Source: Ditibartonella apihabitans
GTDB taxonomy: Bacteria; Pseudomonadota; Alphaproteobacteria; Rhizobiales; Rhizobiaceae
Direction: 5' to 3'
NCBI RefSeq assembly: GCF_002007485.1
Contig: NZ_CP015820.1
Coordinates: forward strand, 1,488,001-1,552,000
Length of the DNA stretch: 64,000 nt
The translations under genes and the position numbers were made by a program. A model generated the notes under the pieces. The model was not told the origin of the DNA. It did not search any database and worked only from the letters and a program-made list of their open reading frames with translations. Shown piece after piece: positions 56,381 to 64,000 of the stretch; position 1 is the first letter of the stretch; each line of letters opens with the position of its first letter.

Positions 56381-59047
56381 TCATTTCTGTAATTTTTGCC
56401 TCAAGGCTTTCATGGCATCATCTGCTTTGTTGCCATCCGGTCCTCCGGCTTGGGCCATATCAGGACGGCCGCCACCGCCTTTGCCGCCCAGAACTTCGGA
56501 CAATGCTTTGACGAGTTCGACAGCATTGAACCGTTTTGTCAAATCGTCGGTAACACCGACGACGGCACTCGCCTTGCCATCTTCCGAAACACCGATAAAG
56601 GCAACAACACCGCTACCGATCTTGTTTTTACCGGCATCGGCAAGTGGCTTCAAATCCTTTGGCGCGATACCATGAACTACACGTCCCATAAAGGCTAGTC
56701 CGTCTATCTGTTCGATATCGGCTTCGCCGTGATCATTTGCACCACCGGACAAGGCCAATTGCTTTCTCGCTTCATTCAACTCTTTTTCGAGCTTGCGACG
56801 TTCTTCAACAAGCACATGGACACGTTCCAATGCTTCCTGAGGCGTTGTCTTCAATGCATTGGCAATTTCGTGAACACGTTGATCTTGTCCGTCAAGATAG
56901 TGGCGGGCGGCATCCCCTGTCAGCGCTTCGATACGGCGAACACCGGCAGCAACTGCGCTTTCGGAGACAATCCGGATTAGCCCGATATCACCTGTCCGTT
57001 TAACGTGGGTACCACCGCAAAGTTCAAGTGACCAGGCGCGGTTTCCAACTTTTGTCGGGTCAACCCGTTGCCCCATAGAAACAACACGAACTTCATCACC
57101 ATATTTTTCGCCGAACAAGGCCATTGCACCTTCGGCAATAGCATCGTCAACGCTCATAAGACGGGTTGTAACAGGGCTGTTTTGCAAAACAATTTCATTT
57201 GCCAAATCTTCAACCTGTTTGATTTCTTCCGCTGTCATCGGTTTCGGATGCGAGAAGTCAAAACGCAGGCGTTCCGGTGTTACCAACGACCCTTTCTGGG
57301 CAACATGGGTACCCAATGTTTCGCGTAAAGCCTCGTGTAAAAGGTGCGTTGCCGAATGGTTGGCACGGATTTTACGACGCCTCTTTGCGTCGACATCAAG
57401 CTCGACAACATCGCCGGTCTTGATCGAACCGTTTTTGGCAACACCGATATGGACAAAAACACCATTTGCCTTTTTCTGTGTGTCGGTGACGTTAAAGGAG
57501 AACTTTTCGCCGGCAATTACGCCGGTATCGCCCACCTGACCACCGGATTCACCGTAAAAAGGTGTCTGATTGACGATCAACGCGCCTTGTTCACCTTCCT
57601 TCAGACCATCGACAATTTTGCCATCTTTCACAATTGCAGTAATCACTGCTTCGGCTTTTTCTGTCTCATAGCCAAGAAATTCGGTTGAGCCGACGCGATC
57701 GCGAACGGCAAACCAGACGGTTTCGGTTGCCTCTTCTCCGGAACCCGCCCAATTGGCACGGGCTTCGGCTTTCTGGCGTTCCATTGCCTTGTCAAAAGCT
57801 TCGACATCAACCGTTATATTGCGGCGACGAAGCGCATCCTGAGTAAGATCAAGCGGGAAACCATAGGTATCATAAAGTTTGAACGCTGTTTCACCATCAA
57901 GATGATCGCCCGATTTCAGATTGTGGCTTGCCTCGTTCAAAAGGGTAAGACCGCGTTCCAAAGTCTTGCGGAAGCGTGTTTCTTCCAGACGCAAGGTTTC
58001 CGAAATCAGCGCTTCTGCGCGGATAAGCTCGGGATAGGCTTGTCCCATTTCGCGTATCAAAGTCGGCAACAGGCGCCACATCAATGGTTCCTTGGCTCCA
58101 AGCAGCTCGGCATGACGCATGGCGCGACGCATAATGCGGCGCAATACATAACCACGCCCTTCATTGGAAGGCAAAACGCCATCGGCAATCAAAAAGGCAG
58201 ATGAACGAAGGTGATCGGCTATCACACGGTGACTTGCAACAAATTCTCCCTCGGCCTTGACGCCGGTTGCCTCTTCGGAAGCGCGGATCAATGTCTTGAA
58301 GAGGTCGATGTCGTAATTATCATGAACACCTTGCAAAACAGCGGCAATACGTTCAAGCCCCATGCCCGTGTCAATAGATGGGCGCGGGAGATCATTACGC
58401 TGGTCCTTTGTAACCTGATCATATTGCATGAAAACAAGGTTCCAGATTTCAATGTAACGATCGCCATCTTCCTCGGCGCTTCCCGGCACGCCGCCCCAGA
58501 TTTTATCACCATGATCATAGAAAATTTCCGAACATGGCCCGCAAGGACCGGTGTCGCCCATCGCCCAGAAATTGTCGCTGGTTGAAATCCGGATAATGTT
58601 ATCGTCAGTGAGGCCAGCTATCTTCTTCCATAGCTCGGCTGCGGCATCATCCTCATGATAGACGGTGACAAGCAGCTTTTCTTTCGGCAGACCGAATTCT
58701 TTGGTCAGTAAATTCCAGGCAAAATAAATGGCCTGTTCTTTGAAATAATCACCAAAAGAGAAGTTGCCAAGCATCTCGAAAAACGTGTGGTGGCGCGCTG
58801 TGTAGCCTACATTGTCAAGATCGTTATGTTTACCGCCGGCGCGAACGCATTTTTGTGCTGTGGTTGCCCTTTTATAGGGGCGTTGTTCAAGGCCGGTAAA
58901 CACATTCTTGAACTGTACCATTCCCGCATTGGTAAACATCAAGGTTGGGTCATTTCTCGGAACCAGAGGACTGGACGGGACAATTTCATGCCCGTTTCTA
59001 TGGAAATAATCCAGAAATGTTGACCGGATCTCGTTAACACTATTCAT
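56381..59047 (-). CDS. alaS: Alanyl-tRNA synthetase
   Basis: An 888-aa class IIc synthetase charging tRNA-Ala. The N-terminal catalytic domain has [40 protein letters not shown] and [18 protein letters not shown]. The editing domain has the zinc ligands [13 protein letters not shown] and [14 protein letters not shown]. The C-Ala domain includes [15 protein letters not shown] chose the ATG at 59047; GTG codons at 59050 and 59056 are in frame and cannot be excluded. It lies downstream of recA on the same strand, the usual order in Rhizobiales. Confidence 0.97.
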   Translation of the reverse strand: MNSVNEIRSTFLDYFHRNGHEIVPSSPLVPRNDPTLMFTNAGMVQFKNVFTGLEQRPYKRATTAQKCVRAGGKHNDLDNVGYTARHHTFFEMLGNFSFGDYFKEQAIYFAWNLLTKEFGLPKEKLLVTVYHEDDAAAELWKKIAGLTDDNIIRISTSDNFWAMGDTGPCGPCSEIFYDHGDKIWGGVPGSAEEDGDRYIEIWNLVFMQYDQVTKDQRNDLPRPSIDTGMGLERIAAVLQGVHDNYDIDLFKTLIRASEEATGVKAEGEFVASHRVIADHLRSSAFLIADGVLPSNEGRGYVLRRIMRRAMRHAELLGAKEPLMWRLLPTLIREMGQAYPELIRAEALISETLRLEETRFRKTLERGLTLLNEASHNLKSGDHLDGETAFKLYDTYGFPLDLTQDALRRRNITVDVEAFDKAMERQKAEARANWAGSGEEATETVWFAVRDRVGSTEFLGYETEKAEAVITAIVKDGKIVDGLKEGEQGALIVNQTPFYGESGGQVGDTGVIAGEKFSFNVTDTQKKANGVFVHIGVAKNGSIKTGDVVELDVDAKRRRKIRANHSATHLLHEALRETLGTHVAQKGSLVTPERLRFDFSHPKPMTAEEIKQVEDLANEIVLQNSPVTTRLMSVDDAIAEGAMALFGEKYGDEVRVVSMGQRVDPTKVGNRAWSLELCGGTHVKRTGDIGLIRIVSESAVAAGVRRIEALTGDAARHYLDGQDQRVHEIANALKTTPQEALERVHVLVEERRKLEKELNEARKQLALSGGANDHGEADIEQIDGLAFMGRVVHGIAPKDLKPLADAGKNKIGSGVVAFIGVSEDGKASAVVGVTDDLTKRFNAVELVKALSEVLGGKGGGGRPDMAQAGGPDGNKADDAMKALRQKLQK

Positions 59048-60356
59048 CACTGACACCTGTATTCGCCGCAGAGCTTATTCTCGCCCGCCCGATTTTAAAA
59101 AATATATTGACTGCCTTTTAGAGCATATTCTCTAATCTGAAAACCACTTTTTCACGCCAATCCCGCATTGTGAATTCTATATCCGGTGCTTTTTGGTTCG
59201 AGCAAAGTAGATCAAATGAAAACACTTGATACATATGTCGCGAGCTTAAAAAAATTGCGCTTATTCAAACATTATCACGAAGACTTTAATGGGCGATAGC
59301 GAAAGCAACCTCTTACCAACACATTTTACCCGCCAAAATTCAATTGTTATCCATTCTCCGGTTTTCTATTGCCGCCGCTTTATCGCACAAATCCCTATCG
59401 GAATAACCCATCCTAAACATTTTCGATGAATTGCATTAGGCGAAATTTCTTTGAATTACTGGGATATTTTGTGGTGTTAAACCGGTTTTCCTTCAATTTG
59501 CCAGCAGCAAATCCGATCTTGTTCCTCCCAATTATTCAATCCCGAAATCACAGTAAACCGCATTCGATAAACTCCAATCTGCAATTTATTGAATTACCTC
59601 CAGCAATCGGTCAAATGCCTAATTCGGAGAATGACAATTCACAAAATTGGAACATGGCTCATTATTCCGCAATAATTGCATGAGATACCAAGGCCACAAC
59701 AATTTTTAGCAATAATGAATAATAAAGTTCATTAGACCGAACTTTTATCCGTTCAATTTGTTTTCCAGAAGCGCCTGATCAAAACGCTGTTAAAAAGCGA
59801 ACACCTCGCGCTAATAACGACAAAACTCCGCACACTTCGTTCATGTGAAAGTACAATGCGCTCTACATAGAGCTATACATAGAATTTTGGAAATTTTACG
59901 GAATTTTAGAAACGCTTTTCGAACGCCGTGGGAAGAATCGTCATGAACAACTGTGTTGTCACGCACAAGCATCGTAAAGCGAATATGATTTCGACAGAAC
60001 AAAGCCGTTTCACTCCGACATAGACACATATCCTGCTAGCATTTTCCCGGAGGTTTTATTCCTGCCGTTTTTTCCCAGTAGGTTTTTCCTGTCGCTTTTC
60101 TGCTGCCTTTATTAGTTAGCCCTCACAATTCAAATTCTATCGAACGACGTTTATATTCAATGCCGTTGGAATTATTCATAATCGCTATCATAATTATCTA
60201 AAATAAAAGGGCGGAAGCCCTGCGGCTAACGCCCCTTATTCAATCATGAACCGGATTTCGAAATCGTAATTCCTTAAACGTTTTCACGTTGGTATGGACA
60301 AAATTTCGAGCCGGAAATCTTCCTAACCTATCTTAGCCGGTTTCGATGAAACCGGA
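59048..60356. other. 1.3-kb gap between recA and alaS without a gene
   Basis: Short frames on both strands (for example 59426-59683 +) lack start signals and recognisable sequence. A degenerate copy of the palindromic repeat lies near its right-hand end relative to alaS (59123-59168). The promoter of alaS must be near 59050-59150. I see no RNA gene, though a small RNA cannot be ruled out by eye. Confidence 0.55.
59123..59168. repeat. Degenerate single copy of the RIME-like palindrome
   Basis: Contains CTGAAAACCACTTTTTCAC, which lines up with the reverse complement of the repeat core at 33191-33392 (CCGAAAACCGCTTCACAC), preceded by a GCAT-type arm. The match is partial and the right arm is poor. 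Confidence 0.4.
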
Positions 60357-61439
60357 TCACCCCGCTGCACTTTCATCATCGGCTTCCGGGCCACCGTTTT
60401 CCAGTAGTTCCGTTGCGATTAAACCTGCATTCTGGCGCAAGGCAGCCTCGATCTCTTCGGCAACTTCCTTATTGTCACGCAAAAACTGTTTGGCATTTTC
60501 GCGCCCCTGCCCCAAGCGCTGGGAATTATAAGAAAACCATGCGCCGGATTTTTCAACAATGCCGACTTTTACACCAAGATCAATAAGTTCTCCTAACTTG
60601 GAAATTCCCTCGCCATACATAATATCAAATTCTACCTGCTTGAACGGAGGGGCAAGCTTGTTTTTGACGACTTTGACACGAGTCTGGTTTCCTACAACTT
60701 CATCACGATCTTTGATCGAACCGATACGACGAATGTCAAGACGAACCGAAGCATAAAACTTCAAAGCATTACCGCCAGTCGTCGTTTCCGGAGAACCAAA
60801 CATGACGCCAATTTTCATCCGGATCTGGTTGATAAAGATAACCATGCAATTCGAACGGGAGATTGAAGCTGTTAATTTGCGAAGAGCCTGACTCATCAAA
60901 CGAGCTTGCAGACCGGGAAGTGAATCTCCCATCTCGCCTTCGATTTCAGCACGCGGCGTAAGAGCTGCAACAGAGTCAACAACCAGAACGTCAACAGCAC
61001 CCGAGCGGACCAATGTGTCGGTAATTTCCAAAGCTTGTTCGCCTGTATCAGGCTGCGAAATGAGAAGATTTTCAACATCGACACCAAGTTTGCGGGCATA
61101 AACCGGATCAAGAGCATGTTCGGCGTCAATAAACGCACAAATACCACCGCGCTTTTGCGCTTCGGCAATTGTATGAAGCGCCAAAGTTGTTTTACCGGAA
61201 CTTTCAGGCCCATAAATTTCTACGATACGCCCTTTGGGAAGGCCACCTACACCAAGCGCGATATCCAGCGATAAAGAACCTGTCGGAATTGTTTCGATCT
61301 CGACAATGTGCTTATTATCGCCAAGGCGCATAATAGAGCCTTTGCCAAATGAACGTTCAATCTGGGATAGTGCGGCATCCAGAGCTTTCGATTTATCCAC
61401 TGTTTTGTCCTCAACGAGTCGCAATGTATTCTGTGACAT
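60357..61439 (-). CDS. recA: Recombinase A
   Basis: A 360-aa strand-exchange protein and LexA co-protease. Visible are the N-terminal [20 protein letters not shown], Walker [40 protein letters not shown], the L1/L2 DNA-binding loops around [20 protein letters not shown] and [20 protein letters not shown], and Walker [16 protein letters not shown]. The C-terminal tail is acidic ([12 protein letters not shown]). AAAGG lies nine bases before the ATG. Two LexA-like boxes lie 60-140 bases upstream. Confidence 0.97.
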   Translation of the reverse strand: MSQNTLRLVEDKTVDKSKALDAALSQIERSFGKGSIMRLGDNKHIVEIETIPTGSLSLDIALGVGGLPKGRIVEIYGPESSGKTTLALHTIAEAQKRGGICAFIDAEHALDPVYARKLGVDVENLLISQPDTGEQALEITDTLVRSGAVDVLVVDSVAALTPRAEIEGEMGDSLPGLQARLMSQALRKLTASISRSNCMVIFINQIRMKIGVMFGSPETTTGGNALKFYASVRLDIRRIGSIKDRDEVVGNQTRVKVVKNKLAPPFKQVEFDIMYGEGISKLGELIDLGVKVGIVEKSGAWFSYNSQRLGQGRENAKQFLRDNKEVAEEIEAALRQNAGLIATELLENGGPEADDESAAG

Positions 61440-61498
61440 CTTACACTAACCTTTTCTAATATATGAAGCCAGAGCATGCACTTAATTATAATGTTTTT

Positions 61499-61513
61499 GT
61501 ACACTATTTGTTC
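61499..61513 (-). promoter_or_regulatory. LexA-like box, proximal, recA
   Basis: GTACACTATTTGTTC on the plus strand is GTTC-N7-GTTC with one mismatch (GTAC). It lies 60 bases upstream of the recA ATG. Confidence 0.65.
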
Positions 61514-61563
61514 TCATTTGGCAAGTAGCTTAATATATTGTTTTTATTGAATTAACTATTTTT

Positions 61564-61578
61564 GTTCTAATAATGTTC
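61564..61578 (-). promoter_or_regulatory. LexA box, distal, recA
   Basis: GTTCTAATAATGTTC is an exact GTTC-N7-GTTC direct repeat on the plus strand, 65 bases upstream of the proximal box (about six DNA turns). It lies between recA and the terminator of the lipoprotein gene. Confidence 0.75.
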
Positions 61579-61607
61579 TCTTACAGAAAATAAACTGGGT
61601 AAAAAGA

Positions 61608-61631
61608 AAACCGCCGTTTGTGCGGCGGTTT
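61608..61631 (-). terminator. Terminator of the OmpA-like lipoprotein gene
   Basis: A 9-bp stem AAACCGCCG (61608-61616) with CGGCGGTTT (61623-61631) and a 6-base loop, followed on the minus strand by a T-rich stretch, 25 bases after the stop. Confidence 0.9.
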
Positions 61632-61655
61632 CAAAAAGTTAGCTGATCGGGAAAA

Positions 61656-62327
61656 TCAATAACCGTCCTGACGCAAAGGAGCAATCTGGATTTCTACACG
61701 ACGGTTTTGCGAGCGCCCTTCGACTGTATCATTTGAAGCAATCGGATTGGAAGGTCCGTATCCCTGAACAGCCAGACGCCGCCCATCAATACCTTGACTA
61801 TTAAGATAATTTGCAACCGAAAGTGCGCGTCGTTGCGACAAGTCCTGATTGTGCTGGAGGCTGCCGGTCGAATCTGTAAAACCAAAAACATCAACCAGAG
61901 ATTTGTTATATTTTTTCAATACAATGGCAACAGAATTCAAAACCGGATAAAACTGCCCTTTGACTGAATCCTGATCGGTATTGAAAGTGATATTGCCCGG
62001 CATATTGAGCCTGATCTGATCACCAACACGGGTAACAGATACGCCGGTGCCCTGCAATTGTTGACGAAGTTCGGCTTCCTGCCGGTCCATGTAATTTCCT
62101 ATAAGTCCACCGCCAAGTGCACCAACGCCCGCACCAATCAGAACAGCATTTCTTTGCGCATGGCTTGATCCGCCGACCATCAAACCACCAAGAGCACCAG
62201 CGACAGCACCAATTGTTGCGCCGGTTGCCGTTTTAGATACCTGACTTTCGCCGGTATAGGGATTTGTCGTTTCACATGCGGTCAAAAAACTGGCAGATAG
62301 AAAAAGAATGCCCAACTTTTTCAACAT
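61656..62327 (-). CDS. OmpA-family outer-membrane lipoprotein
   Basis: A 223-aa lipoprotein: the signal peptide ends with the lipobox LTAC (Cys18), predicting lipid attachment. Residues 30-80 form a glycine-zipper segment (ATGATIGAVAGALGGLMVGG and VLIGAGVGALGGGLIGNYMD). The C-terminal OmpA domain (about 110-215) binds peptidoglycan, with VFGFTDSTGS, NQDLSQRRALSVANYL and the Asp/Arg motif in NRRVEIQI. The layout is that of YiaD-type proteins linking outer membrane and cell wall. Upstream of recA, same strand, with its own terminator. Confidence 0.92.
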   Translation of the reverse strand: MLKKLGILFLSASFLTACETTNPYTGESQVSKTATGATIGAVAGALGGLMVGGSSHAQRNAVLIGAGVGALGGGLIGNYMDRQEAELRQQLQGTGVSVTRVGDQIRLNMPGNITFNTDQDSVKGQFYPVLNSVAIVLKKYNKSLVDVFGFTDSTGSLQHNQDLSQRRALSVANYLNSQGIDGRRLAVQGYGPSNPIASNDTVEGRSQNRRVEIQIAPLRQDGY

Positions 62328-62439
62328 AGTTTGTAATCTCCGTTTTGAGTAGATTCGCGTAAATCTCCTGTCGGAGATTATAGGGGTGGCTTAGCGGATT
62401 TCACTAGATGAATTCAATTTTTATCCGTTAATACCAAAT

Positions 62440-63756
62440 TTAATTTTCTTTGTTCCGTTCTTTACGTAGTCTTTCCCACCATTCCAGGCGCTTTTTTATT
62501 TCACGCTCGAACCCCCGTTCCGGTGGGTCATAATAATGTTGACGCCCCATTTTTTCAGGAAAATATTCCTGACCTGAAAAGGCATCCGGCTCGTCATGAT
62601 CATAACGATAGCCTTCACTATAACCTTCCTGCTTCATTAATTTTGTAGGAGCATTAAGGATATATTTTGGCGGCATTAAGGAGCCGTTTTCGCGAGCCGA
62701 CCGCATTGCCTTCTTAAAAGCGGTATAGCCGGCATTGGATTTCGGCGCCGTTGCAAGATAAATACAGGCTTGAGCAAACGCAAGTTCGCCTTCAGGAGAT
62801 CCCAGGTAGTCATAGGCATCTTTGCAGCATTGGCGATGACCAATGCCTGCGGATCAGCAAGTCCGATATCTTCAATTGCCATCCGCACAAGCCGCCTGCC
62901 AATATAATGCGGATTTCTCCTGCATCCAGCATACGCGAAAGATAATAAAGCGCCGCATCGGGATCGGAACCTCGAACCGATTTATGAAGAGCCGAAATCA
63001 GATTATAATGTCCGTCTTGGCCTTTGTCGTATATAGCAGCTCTTTGCTGGACGATATTTTGCAGTTTTTTCTCGTCAAAAACTTCATTCGACCGCGCTGC
63101 ACGCCACAATTCTTCTGCCATGGTCAACACGGCACGCCCATCGCCATCTGCCATATGCACCAGCATTTCCCGTGCGCGCTCGTCAACGGGTAATGTTTTA
63201 CCCTCGATTTTTTCGGCTCTTTTAAGAATTGTTGCCAGACTTTCTTCATCAAGCGGATGAAAAGTAAGAACGCGTGCACGCGAAAGCAAAGCAGCATTGA
63301 GTTCGAATGATGGATTTTCAGTCGTTGCACCGACAAGTATGACTGTCCCGTCTTCCATAACCGGCAAAAAACTGTCTTGTTGAGCACGATTGAAGCGATG
63401 GATTTCATCAACAAAAAGTAATGTTTGCCTGCCAGACATACGTCTTGCACGGGCACTCTCGAACACTTTTTTAAGTTCGCCAACGCCTGAAAAAATAGCC
63501 GAAATCTGTTCAAAAGCCAATTTTGTCTCGTTTGCGAGAAGACGTGCCACGGTTGTTTTTCCAGTCCCTGGAGGCCCCAGAAAATCATTGACCCCATTGA
63601 ACCCGATGCGATCATTCTGGTTAACACACCTTCCGGCCCTGTGAGATGGTCCTGACCAATAACTTCCGATAGGTGTTGCGGCCGCATTCTTTCCGCAAGC
63701 GGCCTGGTTTTATCCATGTCGGAATCAGTAGAGGATGTAAAAAGGTCGTTAGTCAC
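62440..63756 (-). pseudogene. rarA: Replication-associated recombination protein A, three frameshifts
   Basis: RarA/MgsA is a AAA+ ATPase acting at stalled forks. Joined across frames the sequence is a complete RarA, but three one-base deletions break it. The first, near 63573-63578, hits Walker A: FWGLQGLEKQ replaces the expected FWGPPGTGKT. The second, near 62914, turns the expected AGEDP[11 protein letters not shown] into [15 protein letters not shown]. The third, near 62821, interrupts [20 protein letters not shown]. Everything else is well conserved (LLFVDEIHRFNRAQQDSFLP, GATTENPSFELN, PPKYILNAPTKLMK). The start is GTG at 63756 with GAGG six bases upstream. Either a very young pseudogene or assembly errors. 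Confidence 0.88.
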
Positions 63757-63764
63757 CTGTCACC

Positions 63765-64000
63765 TCAACGCACAAATTGACGAACCAACATGCCATTGCG
63801 CTCGAATTCGAGTTGCCAGATACGCGGATTACCTTTTGAGAGGACCTTCTTCAGATTGTCAACTGTCTTGATGTCCTTGCCATTGAGACCATGGATTATG
63901 TCACCACGCTGAAAGATACCTGCCGCATTGCTATTGTCGTCGACATTATTGATTACAACGCCTACTGTGTCTGGCGCTACATGAAACCGGCGTGCATTCA
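63765..64000 (-). CDS. DegP/DegQ-type serine protease, C-terminal PDZ part
   Basis: The 3' end of a gene that runs off the right edge; 78 codons are visible, ending at TGA 63765-63767. FQRGDIIHGLNGKDIKTVDN followed by LKKVLSKGNP and a final WQLEFERNGMLVRQFVR is the second PDZ domain of an HtrA-family periplasmic protease, as in DegP/DegQ of Rhizobiales. The catalytic domain is outside the window. The rarA start follows eight bases downstream, so they are probably cotranscribed. Confidence 0.85.
   Translation of the reverse strand, partial: NARRFHVAPDTVGVVINNVDDNSNAAGIFQRGDIIHGLNGKDIKTVDNLKKVLSKGNPRIWQLEFERNGMLVRQFVR

Noticed and set aside
59426-59683. 85-codon plus-strand ORF in the recA-alaS gap
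   Set aside because: No start signal or recognisable sequence; chance frame likely.

Overview
The window looks like a chromosome segment of a moderately AT-rich alphaproteobacterium of the Rhizobiales (Hyphomicrobiales), near Bartonellaceae/Brucellaceae. The reasons are the gyrA-coaD-ppi-ppi-queA-tgt block, an Omp2-type porin, ATP12, a ChvA/NdvA-type glucan exporter, LexA boxes of the alphaproteobacterial form GTTC-N7-GTTC, and a cobalamin gene set with CbiD alongside the aerobic CobN chelatase. A bee-gut Bartonella-like lineage would fit (classical pathogenic Bartonella are not known for B12 synthesis), but that placement is inference.

Region 1 (1-8.2 kb): the end of aat and a tRNA-Thr(UGU), followed by a loosely packed accessory stretch. 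It holds an unknown 209-aa ORF, a frameshifted porin remnant, pip (proline iminopeptidase), a broken small gene, a very AT-rich gap, an intact putative immunity gene beside a decayed CdiA/FhaB-like toxin, a secreted nuclease-like protein with altered active-site positions, and an unknown 214-aa protein with good expression signals.

Region 2 (8.2-12.2 kb): grxB, a DUF486 membrane protein, icd with a clear terminator, and an MFS exporter.

Region 3 (12.1-29.3 kb): a cobalamin cluster on both strands. It encodes cbiB, cobB, cobA, cbiD, cobK, cobM, cobE, cobO, cobN, cobW, cobP and cobQ, with TerB, TSUP, EamA and MFS genes between them. The middle ring-contraction and methylation genes (cobG/Z, cobH, cobI, cobJ, cobL) are not in the window, and I see no cobalamin riboswitch.

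Region 4 (29.8-43.4 kb): a luciferase-like monooxygenase, tgt and queA (queuosine), a 56-bp tandem palindromic repeat, two cyclophilins, coaD, gyrA, marC, ssb, and uvrA behind a perfect LexA box.

Region 5 (44-55.4 kb): major porin, nnr metabolite repair, glnB-glnA behind a sigma-54-type promoter, a secreted unknown protein, ohr, the operon rluC-like/HAD phosphatase/ATP12, and the glucan exporter.

Region 6 (55.4-64 kb): a 1-kb relic region, alaS, a 1.3-kb gap, recA with two LexA-like boxes, an OmpA-like lipoprotein, rarA broken by three single-base frameshifts, and the 3' end of a DegP/DegQ protease gene. No CRISPR array, rRNA or intact insertion sequence was seen.
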